From NCBI RefSeq assembly GCF_006345815.1, contig NZ_VCIG01000005.1, positions 62,001 to 126,000 on the forward strand: a stretch of DNA of 64,000 nt, written 5' to 3'. The stretch is from Ochrobactrum sp. CGA5. GTDB taxonomy: Bacteria > Pseudomonadota > Alphaproteobacteria > Rhizobiales > Rhizobiaceae. How positions within the stretch are numbered: the first letter of the stretch is position 1; each line of letters begins with the position of its first letter. Shown here one piece after another: positions 35,111 to 43,853 of the stretch. The translations under genes were made by a program, and so were the position numbers. The notes below the pieces were generated by a model, which worked only from the letters and a program-made list of their open reading frames with translations, was not told the origin of the DNA and did no database searches.

Positions 35111-36412
35111 ATGACCATCCAGACGCCGGATATTTCGCGGAGCACGAGCATGGCGCAAGAGCAGACTGGCTGTCGCCTGTGCGGTAAACTACTCAAGCAT
35201 ACTTTCGTTAACCTTGGGATGTCACCGCCTTGCGAGAGCTTTATCACGGCGGATCGCCTCGACCGGATGGAGCCGTATTACCCGCTCTATGCGCTTGTTT
35301 GCGATAATTGTTTTCTGGTGCAGTTGAAGGAGTATTTCTCGCCTGCCGAGATTTTCACTGAGTATGCCTATTTCTCGTCCTTCGCCACCAGCTGGGTCAG
35401 CCACGCCAAAACCTATTGCGATGAGATAACCGAGCGGTTGGGGCTGGACGAAAACAGTTTCGTCGTCGAGATCGCCAGCAATGACGGCTATCTTTTGCAG
35501 CATTTTCTGCCGAAGGGCATTCCGATCCTCGGTATCGAGCCGGCAGCCAATGTGGCAGAGACCGCAATTGCGAAGGGCGTCCCGACGCGCGTGGATTTTT
35601 TCGGCTCAACGCTTGCCGCCGAACTGGTCGGCGCAGGGCGCAAGGCCGACCTTCTGATCGGTAACAACGTTCTGGCCCAAGTCCCCGATCTCAATGACTT
35701 TGTGCGCGGCCTGCAACTGTTGTTGAAGCCAGAGGGCGTGATCACGCTGGAGTTTCCGCATCTCGCCAATCTGATCGAACAGAACCAGTTCGACACGATC
35801 TATCATGAGCATTTCTCGTATTTCTCCTTACTGACGATCCGGTATATGGCGCATCGCCATCACCTTAAGGTCATCGACGTGGAGGAACTCCCGACCCACG
35901 GCGGATCGCTGCGTGTGTACCTGGCGCATAACAGTAGCAAGCGGAAAGCAGGGCCGCGTGTGGCCGCTCTTCTTAAGCGCGAGGAGCGTTTCGGCCTCAA
36001 CGAGATTTCGACCTATGAGCAGTTTGCCGAAAAGACCCGGCGGACAAAACGCGATCTCCTGTCTTTCCTGATCGCGGCCAAGAATGCCGGTAAGCGTATC
36101 TGCGGCTATGGCGCGCCGGGCAAGGGAAATACGCTTCTGAACTACTGCGGCATTGGGACGGATTTTCTGGACTTCACGGTCGATCGCAATCCGTACAAAC
36201 ACGGGCGCTTCACGCCGGGCATGCACATTCCGATCTACGATGTGTCGGCAATCGACAAATACCGGCCCGACTACATCCTCATCCTGCCTTGGAACTTCAA
36301 GGATGAGATCATCCGGCAGATGCAGTACGTGGTCGAATGGGGTGCGAAGTTTATCATTCCCATTCCGCACGTCACGTTGATTGATCCGGCACTACTCACA
36401 GAGGAGCGGTAA
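35111..36412 (+). CDS. Sugar C-methyltransferase (TylC3-like)
   Basis: A 433-residue SAM-dependent enzyme with three parts: an N-terminal zinc site (Cys21, Cys24, Cys64, Cys67), a class I methyltransferase core with the SAM-binding VVEIASNDGY (118-127) and the YHEHFSYFS active-site stretch, and a C-terminal Methyltransf_14-type domain (GYGAPGKGNTLLNY). This architecture is that of C-methyltransferases acting on 4-keto-hexose nucleotides, which make branched sugars. It is followed after two bases by the cytidylyltransferase. AAGGA precedes the ATG. A C-methylated sugar in the polysaccharide is therefore likely. Confidence 0.87.
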   Translation: MTIQTPDISRSTSMAQEQTGCRLCGKLLKHTFVNLGMSPPCESFITADRLDRMEPYYPLYALVCDNCFLVQLKEYFSPAEIFTEYAYFSSFATSWVSHAKTYCDEITERLGLDENSFVVEIASNDGYLLQHFLPKGIPILGIEPAANVAETAIAKGVPTRVDFFGSTLAAELVGAGRKADLLIGNNVLAQVPDLNDFVRGLQLLLKPEGVITLEFPHLANLIEQNQFDTIYHEHFSYFSLLTIRYMAHRHHLKVIDVEELPTHGGSLRVYLAHNSSKRKAGPRVAALLKREERFGLNEISTYEQFAEKTRRTKRDLLSFLIAAKNAGKRICGYGAPGKGNTLLNYCGIGTDFLDFTVDRNPYKHGRFTPGMHIPIYDVSAIDKYRPDYILILPWNFKDEIIRQMQYVVEWGAKFIIPIPHVTLIDPALLTEER

Positions 36413-36414
36413 AC

Positions 36415-37233
36415 ATGAAAGTCGTTCTGTTCTGCGGCGGTCTTGGAACCCGAATTCGCGAATATTCGGAGAATATCCCGAAACCGATGATCCCGCTCGG
36501 CCATCAGCCTATCCTGCACCACGTCATGGAGTATTACAGCGACTACGGCCATAACGACTTCGTACTGTGCCTGGGCTACAAGGCCAATGTTGTGAAGGAT
36601 TTTTTTCTGACGATACGCCCACAGACCTTTGCGGACTGTGTGGTTTCGGATGGCGGGCGCAATGTTCAACTGCTTGAGGAAGTGGATCGTGACTGGAGCG
36701 TGACGCTGCTCGATACGGGCATCTGGCGCAATATCGGCGAAAGGCTCTGGAGTGCACGTTCGCATGTGGCTGATGAGGATATATTCCTCGCCAATTACAG
36801 CGATGGTCTCAGCGATGTCGACCTCGACGATATGACGGAACGTTTCCGGGTCAGCGGCAAGATTGCCTGCTTCCTCGCCGTTCGTCCGCCACTGACCTAT
36901 CATCTTGCAGATATTGCCGAGGGCGGCGAAGTGCGGGCATTCCGCACGTCGAACACCTCCGATATCTGGATCAATGGTGGCTATTTTCTCTTCCGCAGGG
37001 AAATATTTGACTATATGCGCGAGGGCGAGGAGCTGGTGCTTGAACCATTTGCCCGCCTGATCGCTGAGAACCAGCTTATGGCCTATAAATATGAGGGCTT
37101 CTGGCGTTCCATGGATACGCTGCGCGACTGGCAGACGCTTGAGGATATGGTGGAGAAGGGCGATATGCCCTGGAAGAGACACAAGGCGGAAGAAGCCGCA
37201 CGACGCGCCACCAATGTCGCGATAGCGCTATGA
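36415..37233 (+). CDS. Glucose-1-phosphate cytidylyltransferase-like nucleotidyltransferase
   Basis: A 272-residue sugar-1-phosphate nucleotidyltransferase. The NTP-binding motif GGLGTRIREYSENIPKP (8-24, with Lys23), the LGYKANVVKDFF region and INGGYFLF are as in RfbF-like cytidylyltransferases, which make CDP-glucose. Members of this subgroup also use other sugar phosphates or UTP, so the base is not certain. GAGGAG precedes the ATG and the gene lies two bases after the methyltransferase. It ends in an ATGA overlap with the PIG-L gene. It would feed a CDP-sugar branch. Confidence 0.85.
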   Translation: MKVVLFCGGLGTRIREYSENIPKPMIPLGHQPILHHVMEYYSDYGHNDFVLCLGYKANVVKDFFLTIRPQTFADCVVSDGGRNVQLLEEVDRDWSVTLLDTGIWRNIGERLWSARSHVADEDIFLANYSDGLSDVDLDDMTERFRVSGKIACFLAVRPPLTYHLADIAEGGEVRAFRTSNTSDIWINGGYFLFRREIFDYMREGEELVLEPFARLIAENQLMAYKYEGFWRSMDTLRDWQTLEDMVEKGDMPWKRHKAEEAARRATNVAIAL

Positions 37234-37886
37234 TCGATCTGCGCACCCTGGCAAATCACAGCCGTCCGCTGCAGTTGCTTTGTCTGGGCGCGCATTCCGA
37301 CGATATTGAGATCGGTTGCGGCGGCACGATCCTGAGCCTGATCGAGAATGGCACGCCGCTGCATGTGGAGTGGTGCGTTCTGTCCGGTAATGAGGAACGG
37401 CGCGTGGAGGCGGAAGCTTCTGCCCGCGATTTCCTGCGCGGGACAGACAGTTTCAATATCCATCTTGCCTCTTTCGAGGACAGCTATTTTCCGGCACAGA
37501 GCCGCGAAATCAAACAATGGTTAATTGAACAGCGCCGGCGTAGGCAGCCAGATATGGTTTTCACCCATCGTAATGGCGACGCCCATCAGGATCACCGCAC
37601 GGTTAACGAACTGACATGGAATCTCTTCCGCGATCAGGTGATCCTTGAATACGAAATTCCAAAATGGGATGGCGATCTGGGTCAGCCCAATGCATATTCA
37701 GCGCTGCCGGCTGCGATAATGGATCGCAAGATCGAGCTGTTGATGAAACACTTCGGCACGCAACGGTCGAAGGATTGGTTTGACCCTGAAACCTTTCGCG
37801 GGCTTGCCCGCTTACGTGGTATGGAATGCCGCGCACCCGAGACCTACGCTGAAGCTTTCCACGCCCGCAAACTGCGGCTTTTCTAG
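37230..37886 (+). CDS. PIG-L/LmbE family deacetylase
   Basis: A 218-residue zinc-dependent deacetylase of the PIG-L fold. The metal-binding motif is AHSDDIEIGCGGT (21-33), with Ser in place of the usual Pro, and the third ligand region reads RNGDAHQDHRTV. Family members remove N-acetyl groups from sugars or related small molecules. It is the last gene of the methyltransferase-cytidylyltransferase operon and overlaps the latter by ATGA. The likely role is to deacetylate an amino-sugar nucleotide or a lipid-linked intermediate. No signal peptide is seen, so it acts in the cytoplasm. Confidence 0.87.
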   Translation: MIDLRTLANHSRPLQLLCLGAHSDDIEIGCGGTILSLIENGTPLHVEWCVLSGNEERRVEAEASARDFLRGTDSFNIHLASFEDSYFPAQSREIKQWLIEQRRRRQPDMVFTHRNGDAHQDHRTVNELTWNLFRDQVILEYEIPKWDGDLGQPNAYSALPAAIMDRKIELLMKHFGTQRSKDWFDPETFRGLARLRGMECRAPETYAEAFHARKLRLF

Positions 37887-38047
37887 ATCGGCCGGTTGCG
37901 TTTTACAATCGTCAGTGATTTTCAACGGGATGCGATGCAAGCGATTTGCGTTGCCAGTGTCAGGGTTCGATGAGGGGCTTTGCTAAGCGGTGAGCGGCTG
38001 CTGCAGGCGGCGGAAGAGTGCCATCGCCAGTTGTCGAGCTGATTTGC

Positions 38048-38986
38048 TTATCGGTTATCGCTGAAAGCTTGAACCATTGCATCCTTTGAGCTGCCACTGG
38101 CGATTAACGCAGCGAGCAGGATGCGGGCCTGACCGGGGCGAAGTGTATGTGCATGAATGGCTCCGGCCTCACCAAGGTCATATCCGCCACCGCCGCCGCC
38201 ATAGCCGGGTGTCAACAGGCCTTCCGGCACGCGGCTCGAAACCGCAACGGGAATGTTGCGGCGCGAACATTCGCGGACAGCTTCGACAACGCAGGGCGTC
38301 GTGTTGCCCGAACCCAGCGCGGCAAGAACAATGCCGCTGGCACCGGCTGTAATACTGGCTTCTATATGGAGGGCGTCGCAGCCCGGATAAATGGCAATCG
38401 TGTCGATCCGGCGGTCACCGACAGGGGCTGGAAGCACCGGACTCTGAACCTGGGCCTCACGTGCAGAACGGAATGCGTCGGCACTGTCGCTGCTGAATTT
38501 GTATGCGCCCCAAGCTGGAATGATCCGCCTGCCGAATGCAATAAGGACGCCGTTGTCGGCATTGGCCGGATCGCAGGCAAGCCGAATGGCGGTGGCAAGG
38601 TTCTCCGGTCCATCCGCCTGTGGGTGGTCGGCGGTAAACTGCGCTCCGGTGAAAATCACCGGCTTGCTGATGCGGCGCTGTAGATGTACCAGCAGCGCCG
38701 TTTCTTCCATGGCATCCGTTCCATGCAAGACGACGATGCCATCGATATCGCCATCCTCCAGGCCCAACCCGACAGCATCGCTGATGCGCTGCATGTCGGA
38801 AAGGGTGAGGCTTGCGGAATCCTTCGCCATAAGGTCGACAGGCCGAAGTTCCGCTTCCAGGCCCGGTACAAACTCCAGCAGATCTTCACCGGATAGGACA
38901 GGGGTGCTTGCTCCGTCATCCCCACGCTTGCTGGCGATGGTGCCGCCAGTGGCTATTACCGCGATGGAAGGCTTTGCAAGCGTCAT
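38048..38986 (-). CDS. L-asparaginase (type I/II family)
   Basis: A 312-residue asparaginase that hydrolyses asparagine to aspartate and ammonia. The nucleophile Thr13 is in ATGGTIAS, and the second active-site motif is HGTDAMEET (88-96). No signal peptide is seen, so it is cytoplasmic. A GTG at 39004 would overlap the permease stop, but the ATG at 38986 has GAGAGG upstream and fits the family start. It lies directly behind the permease, suggesting an asparagine uptake and use operon. The C-terminal part (GYGGGGGGYDLG) is glycine-rich. Confidence 0.92.
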   Translation of the reverse strand: MTLAKPSIAVIATGGTIASKRGDDGASTPVLSGEDLLEFVPGLEAELRPVDLMAKDSASLTLSDMQRISDAVGLGLEDGDIDGIVVLHGTDAMEETALLVHLQRRISKPVIFTGAQFTADHPQADGPENLATAIRLACDPANADNGVLIAFGRRIIPAWGAYKFSSDSADAFRSAREAQVQSPVLPAPVGDRRIDTIAIYPGCDALHIEASITAGASGIVLAALGSGNTTPCVVEAVRECSRRNIPVAVSSRVPEGLLTPGYGGGGGGYDLGEAGAIHAHTLRPGQARILLAALIASGSSKDAMVQAFSDNR

Positions 38987-39000
38987 ATTTCCGAATCCTC

Positions 39001-40470
39001 TCACTTACCAGGAACGTCGGCGTCTACAGCACGTTCGGCAGCGAGTCGATGGATGCGTTCACGCATGAGATACCAGCCGAGGATGAGGGCAGGGCCGATG
39101 ATCGCCAGCGAAGCAATTGTCCAGGTTCCGACTGGGTAGTCGAGCGCCATCAGGACCAATACACCGAGCAGGAATGCGAGTGTAAGGATGCCAGTATAGG
39201 GTGCGCCGAACATGCGGAAATCCGGGCGCTCGATTTCGCCGCGACGCGCGAGATGCCACAGTTTCAACTGGCAGAGGACGATGACGCCCCATGCCGTAAT
39301 AATGCCGAGCGCGGAAAGATTAAGCGCGATTTCAAAGGCTGCCGCAGGCATGACAGCATTGAGAACAACGCCGATGACAGTGACGACGGCGGTAACCGCG
39401 ATGCCCATATAGGGAACGCCGTTCTTGTTCATCTTGGCCAGCGAAGCTGGTGCAGAACCCGATACAGCCATCGAATGCAAGATGCGTCCTGTGGAATAAA
39501 GCCCGGCATTCAGCGACGACAGCACGGCGGTGAGGACGACGAGATTCATGATGATATCTGCTCCCTCGATACCGATCTTGCTGAAGAAGGTCACGAACGG
39601 GCTCTCACCAGCGGAATAGGCGGTGTAGGGGAGAAGCAGCGAGAGCAGCAGAACCGAACCTACATAAAAGACGAGCAGACGGAAGACCACAGTGCGGATT
39701 GCGCGGGGCATGACTTCGCGCGGGTCTTCGGTTTCTCCGGCCGTGGTGCCCAGCAATTCGATGGATGCGTAGGCGAAAACCACACCCTGTATGATGATGA
39801 ATGCAGGCAGTATGCCGTTCGGGAACAGGCCGCCATTATCCGTGATGATGCTGAAACCTGCAGAATGGCCATCGATCGGGGTGCCGGAAATGACGAAATA
39901 AACGCCGACGACCAAAAAGGTCACCAGCGCGATCACCTTGACGAGGCTGAACCAGAATTCCAGCTCGCCGAAGACTTTCACGGACAGGAGGTTCATCGCC
40001 AGCACGATGACAAGCGCTGTTAGGGCAAATACCCATTGGTCCACACCTTGCAGCAAAGGTACATAGTGCTTGAAGAAATTCATATAGAGCGCAACTGCCG
40101 TCACATCGGCGACCGATGTCATTGCCCAATTGAGCCAGTACATCCAGCCGGCTACGAAAGCCAGCTTTTCACCGTAGAATTCTCGGGCATATGAGACGAA
40201 AGAGCCGGAGCTGGGACGATGCATGATCAGCTCGCCCAAGGCACGCAGAACCAGAAATGCAAAGAAGCCGCATAAGGCATAGACGAAGACCAGAGCCGGA
40301 CCTGCCAGTGCCAGGCGTCCGCCTGCACCGAGAAACAGCCCTGTTCCGATTGCGCCACCGATGGCGATCATCTGAATCTGTCGCGGTTTCAGGGCTTTAT
40401 GAAAACCGCGATCCTCTTCAATGAACACTTCGCGTTCAGCCGGGCTGGCTTTTATGGTTTCGATCGGCAT
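39001..40470 (-). CDS. Amino-acid permease (AnsP/CycA-like)
   Basis: A 489-residue permease of the amino-acid transporter family (APC superfamily) with twelve hydrophobic helices. The first helix region reads [16 protein letters not shown], followed by [12 protein letters not shown], as in E. coli AnsP and CycA-type proton symporters. The neighbouring asparaginase makes asparagine the probable substrate, but related permeases move several amino acids. A GGGAGGAG site precedes the ATG. The upstream gap and the GntR/FCD gene at 40831 suggest regulation by that repressor. Confidence 0.9.
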   Translation of the reverse strand: MPIETIKASPAEREVFIEEDRGFHKALKPRQIQMIAIGGAIGTGLFLGAGGRLALAGPALVFVYALCGFFAFLVLRALGELIMHRPSSGSFVSYAREFYGEKLAFVAGWMYWLNWAMTSVADVTAVALYMNFFKHYVPLLQGVDQWVFALTALVIVLAMNLLSVKVFGELEFWFSLVKVIALVTFLVVGVYFVISGTPIDGHSAGFSIITDNGGLFPNGILPAFIIIQGVVFAYASIELLGTTAGETEDPREVMPRAIRTVVFRLLVFYVGSVLLLSLLLPYTAYSAGESPFVTFFSKIGIEGADIIMNLVVLTAVLSSLNAGLYSTGRILHSMAVSGSAPASLAKMNKNGVPYMGIAVTAVVTVIGVVLNAVMPAAAFEIALNLSALGIITAWGVIVLCQLKLWHLARRGEIERPDFRMFGAPYTGILTLAFLLGVLVLMALDYPVGTWTIASLAIIGPALILGWYLMRERIHRLAAERAVDADVPGK

Positions 40471-40830
40471 TGCTCCTCCCTGAGAGCGCGTTTTCTACAG
40501 GCGGCCGTTCGGCGTGAAAACGCCAATTAGGGCACGCTGCGGACCATTCAATGAGGGTGTGGAATACACCGCTATTTGATGGGTATTCTGTAAAGCTGCA
40601 TGACAGATTTTGCGGCGGTTTTAACGCATATCGCGGAACGCGCGTCAAGTATTTGGCTTGAACTGAGAAGCTCTACGCTCAATCTCAAAGAAGGTTGGCA
40701 GGGAAAAAATCAGCAGGAAGAAAGTGTTATCGGTTTTTACCTACCTGGCATAAAAATGCTGCGTCAAGACGGATCGGTATGAATGATCTGCGCGAATCCT
40801 GTGCAAAGCTACCATCTTGCAACTCCGGTA
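40471..40830. promoter_or_regulatory. 360-base regulatory gap before the permease operon
   Basis: No convincing gene lies here. The region holds the promoter of the permease-asparaginase operon. A small dyad GGTGT-GGAAT-ACACC at 40556-40570 lies about 90 bases before the permease start and could be an operator, possibly for the GntR/FCD regulator. This is a suggestion from position only. No transcription terminator for the GntR gene is evident. Confidence 0.35.
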
Positions 40831-41538
40831 TCAGACTTCATCCTTGCCGATTATCGTCGTCACGGCTGTCTTGACCTTGCTCAGATGCACCTCCATCGCC
40901 GCGCGGGCTTCGGCGTCCGATCCGGCCTCAATGGCCTTAGCGATAAGGCGATGCTCGACATTCGACGCATCACGGCGGCCAGACATCAGGTTAACAAGTT
41001 CGGATTGCTGGATCAGCGCCTCACGGGCATCAGCGACGATCTTTGTGAAAACCGTGTTCCCGGAGGCTTCAGCAATAGCGCAATGAAATTCGGAATCGAG
41101 CAATTCCCATTTTTGCGGGTCTGTCTGACGGTCCATCTTGTCACAAAGTTCAAGCAAATGAGTGAGTTGCTCGGTGCTGCGGCGCAGCGCAGCCCAGCCC
41201 GCTGCCGGTACTTCGATAAATGGACGCGCCTCAATCAGGTCACGCGCTGAATAGCCACCGTAGCTTAGTTCGCTCGTGGGAGAGACATCCAGGACGTAAG
41301 TGCCGCTGCCTGTGCGGGTCTGGGTTAGTCCCAGCGTCTGTAGAGATCGCAACGCCTCCCGCACGATCGGTCGGCTAACACCGAACCGGCTCGCCAGTCG
41401 GGCTTCGGAGGGCAACCGGGTTCCAACCGCAAGACGACCGGACGTGATGGCCGAGCGAATATCGTCGAATACAGCTTCTGCCGCGTTCTTTCGTGTGATC
41501 GGGCGGGTGTGTGATAGCCAGTCGGCCAGTTCACTCAT
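40831..41538 (-). CDS. GntR/FadR-type (FCD) transcriptional regulator
   Basis: A 235-residue GntR family regulator. The winged helix-turn-helix is at about residues 20-85 (GTRLPSEARLASRFGVSRPIV, then REALRSLQTLGL), and the C-terminal all-helical FCD domain (about 105-220) includes the metal/ligand positions E-x-D-x-x-F-H in ELLDSEFHCAI and the later HRLI. FCD regulators sense organic acids, sugars or amino acids. It is upstream of the permease-asparaginase operon on the same strand, 360 bases away, and may control it. Its own promoter region lies beyond 41538. Confidence 0.88.
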   Translation of the reverse strand: MSELADWLSHTRPITRKNAAEAVFDDIRSAITSGRLAVGTRLPSEARLASRFGVSRPIVREALRSLQTLGLTQTRTGSGTYVLDVSPTSELSYGGYSARDLIEARPFIEVPAAGWAALRRSTEQLTHLLELCDKMDRQTDPQKWELLDSEFHCAIAEASGNTVFTKIVADAREALIQQSELVNLMSGRRDASNVEHRLIAKAIEAGSDAEARAAMEVHLSKVKTAVTTIIGKDEV

Positions 41539-41642
41539 ATCCGAACCTTCGTCAATTGCCTCGTTCCTGTCAAGCAGCTAGGCAATTTTCAGAAGGATAT
41601 CAATCCCAGAGCGGCACAAAAGGGAGTAGATCGATAGACGCA

Positions 41643-41678
41643 GAAAGCCCTGCGGTCCGGCTGGAGCGCAGGGCTTTC
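41643..41678. terminator. Strong hairpin after the small 80-residue gene
   Basis: Perfect 12-bp arms GAAAGCCCTGCG and CGCAGGGCTTTC with a 12-base loop. Read on the minus strand it follows the stop of the small gene at 41693 within 15 bases. No long T-run follows, so stop efficiency is uncertain. Confidence 0.65.
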
Positions 41679-41692
41679 CGATTGGAATTTAA

Positions 41693-41935
41693 TCAGGCCG
41701 CCGTGGCAGCTGTGTTCAATTTGTTGGCTGACAAGATGCTGATGAACGCTGCCCCATAAGCCGTAAGCGGCGCCATCTTGGCAAGCGCACCTGCAATGGC
41801 GTCATGGTGGCTCAACTCTTCCTCGGAATCATGGCGGAAGGATACGCAAACAGTTTCCCCATTTTCACCGATGAATTCTACCCGATAGGAATTGTCCTTG
41901 CCGCACCTTTTGACCAGAGCATCGACGATTTGCAT
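41693..41935 (-). CDS. Small conserved-looking protein of unknown function (80 aa)
   Basis: An 80-residue protein, MQIVDALVKRCGKDNSYRVE at the start. It has no membrane segment or signal peptide; it mixes a beta-like first half (YRVEFIGENGETVCVSFRHD) with an alanine-rich helical second half. The ATG at 41935 has a strong AAGGAG site nine bases upstream, and a hairpin follows the stop, both favouring a real gene. The family is not recognised. It stands alone between the GntR gene and the sugar ABC operon. Confidence 0.65.
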   Translation of the reverse strand: MQIVDALVKRCGKDNSYRVEFIGENGETVCVSFRHDSEEELSHHDAIAGALAKMAPLTAYGAAFISILSANKLNTAATAA

Positions 41936-42235
41936 GCATTTACTCTCCTTCTGAGCCGCATGAACGCGCTGGCATGGATATGGTTCCATACAATTTTATC
42001 TCTCTGCCCAAGGCAATCTCGTATCGGTAATCTGACAAGCCTTTGGCCGGATCAGTGATAATGATCTCGGAATAGCTTTCGTGTCATCGCAACGACGTCT
42101 GCAAGTCTGTGTGTCCTGCAACCTTGCATAAATGGGGCTTCTCTCGTTTGATGATGGGATAGTTTGCATATTTTGCTTTACGTACCTCAAAACGAAAGCT
42201 AAGCTTTTTATCGTGACGCTTTGGGAGGAGTTCAC
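41936..42235. promoter_or_regulatory. Divergent promoter region before the sugar ABC operon
   Basis: This 300-base region between the small minus-strand gene and the leader peptide has no other gene. It is AT-rich near 42130-42210 (GATAGTTTGCATATTTTGCTTT) and probably contains promoters on both sides. A short palindromic AAAGCTAAGCTTTTTA stretch lies at about 42195-42210. No known riboswitch or operator pattern was recognised. Confidence 0.4.
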
Positions 42236-42313
42236 GTGCAGCCAGAACTATCGGCAAAGAGCCTATTCAAGACGCATCAAATGCGGCAGTGCACCGTAGG
42301 CGATTGCCTATGA
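42236..42313 (+). CDS. Candidate 25-codon leader peptide coupled to the sugar ABC operon
   Basis: A short frame starting with GTG at 42236 and preceded by GGGAGGAG five bases upstream, the best ribosome site in the area. It encodes 25 residues (begins VQPELSAKSLFKTHQ) and its TGA overlaps the ATG of the ABC ATPase gene by four bases. That ATG has only a weak site of its own. Translational coupling, with ribosomes arriving from this frame, is therefore likely. A role as an attenuating leader is possible but untested. Confidence 0.55.
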   Translation: MQPELSAKSLFKTHQMRQCTVGDCL

Positions 42314-43833
42314 GTGCACCGGAAGCAGATGGCGGACCTGCGCTGTTGGAGGCTATATCGCTTTCCAAGTCATTCGGTCCTGTCCAGGTTCTGAAGAATA
42401 TTGATCTGCGTATTTTTGGCGGCGAAGTCCATGCGATTATCGGTGAAAACGGCGCCGGTAAATCGACACTGATGAAGCTGCTCGCGGGCAATGAGCGCCC
42501 TACTAGCGGGGAAATCCGTATCGACGGCAAGCGGGTCTCCTTTTTGGGGCCAGTACAGGCCGAAGCGCACGGAATTGTGCTGGTGCATCAGGAAATTCTC
42601 CTCGCTCCAGACCTTACCGTCGCACAGAATATCTATCTTGGTCGTGAGATTAACCGGGGACTTGTCGTCGACGACAAGTCGATGCGCGAAGGCGCACGCA
42701 AGGCCATCCGCGATCTTGGTGCGGATATCGATCCAGATGCGGTGGTCGGCTCTTTGTCGATCGCCCAGCGTCAGTTGGTCCAGATTGCCCGTGTGCTGCT
42801 GGTACCGCATCGGGTGGTGATTTTCGACGAGCCGACTGCTTCGCTAACGCCTTTTGAGACGGAAGCGCTGCTGAAAGTAATCCGGGATATTCGTGCGAAG
42901 GGGGTCGCAGTTCTCTATATTTCGCACCGCCTGCCGGAGGTTAAGGAAATATCCGATCGCGTGACTGTGCTTCGCGACGGCAAGCTTGTTTCAGCGCATC
43001 TGTCTTCCGATTTACAGCCATCGGATATGGCGCGGCTGATGGTTGGCCGTGATGTCGCCAAGCTTTATCCCGACCGTGTGAGCCAGCATGACAACGCTGC
43101 CATTCTTGATGTCGATAATTTCAGCGTGCCGGGCTACGTGCAGAATGCGAGCTTCCATCTCAACCGGGGTGAGATACTCGGCTTTGCCGGTCTGGTTGGC
43201 GCGGGACGCACGGAACTGATGGAAGGCATCGTCGGATTGCGATCCGGTAAGGGCGACGTGCGCCACAACGGCAAGCCGGTTCATTTCCGCAATGCGCATG
43301 AGAGCCAGAAGGCGGGCATCGTTTATCTCAGCGAGGACCGAAAGGGAAAAGGGCTGCTTCTGTCCAAGGATCTGGGTGTCAATCTTACACTTGCTTCATT
43401 GAAGAAATTCGTGAGCGGTTTGCAGATCGACCGCAACCGGGAACGCGCCGCGCTCGATGATGCGATCCGTGAATTCGATATACGCACAGGCCGCAAGGAT
43501 ATTTTGGCGGGTCAGCTATCTGGCGGAAACCAGCAGAAGCTCTTGCTTGCCAAGATGATGATGCTCGATCCGTCCATCGTCATCATTGACGAACCGACAC
43601 GCGGCATCGATGTCGGCACGAAGGAGCAGATTTACCAGTTCATCGCCAATCTGGCGGATGAGGGAAAGTCGATCATTGTCGTTTCATCGGAAATGCCGGA
43701 ACTGATCGGTATCTGCGACCGCGTCGTCGTGATGCGGGAAGGGCGGATTGCCGGCGAGGTATCCGGCGAACGTATGACGGAACATGACATTGTCGTGCTT
43801 GCAACCGGCGTTGAAGCCGAAAATGCCGCATAA
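42310..43833 (+). CDS. Sugar ABC transporter ATP-binding protein (RbsA/XylG-like)
   Basis: A 507-residue double ABC ATPase of the ribose/xylose type. The first half has a complete Walker A (GENGAGKST), signature LSIAQRQ and Walker B (VVIFDEPTA). The second has the usual degenerate Walker A ([13 protein letters not shown]), the signature LSGGNQQK and IIDEPTRGIDVGT. It powers uptake of a monosaccharide or similar compound with the permease and binding protein that follow. The start overlaps the leader frame at 42236. The sugar is unknown; it is separate from the xylose system at 52.6 kb. Confidence 0.92.
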   Translation: MSAPEADGGPALLEAISLSKSFGPVQVLKNIDLRIFGGEVHAIIGENGAGKSTLMKLLAGNERPTSGEIRIDGKRVSFLGPVQAEAHGIVLVHQEILLAPDLTVAQNIYLGREINRGLVVDDKSMREGARKAIRDLGADIDPDAVVGSLSIAQRQLVQIARVLLVPHRVVIFDEPTASLTPFETEALLKVIRDIRAKGVAVLYISHRLPEVKEISDRVTVLRDGKLVSAHLSSDLQPSDMARLMVGRDVAKLYPDRVSQHDNAAILDVDNFSVPGYVQNASFHLNRGEILGFAGLVGAGRTELMEGIVGLRSGKGDVRHNGKPVHFRNAHESQKAGIVYLSEDRKGKGLLLSKDLGVNLTLASLKKFVSGLQIDRNRERAALDDAIREFDIRTGRKDILAGQLSGGNQQKLLLAKMMMLDPSIVIIDEPTRGIDVGTKEQIYQFIANLADEGKSIIVVSSEMPELIGICDRVVVMREGRIAGEVSGERMTEHDIVVLATGVEAENAA

Positions 43834-43853
43834 AACAATAAAGTGGGAAGTAA

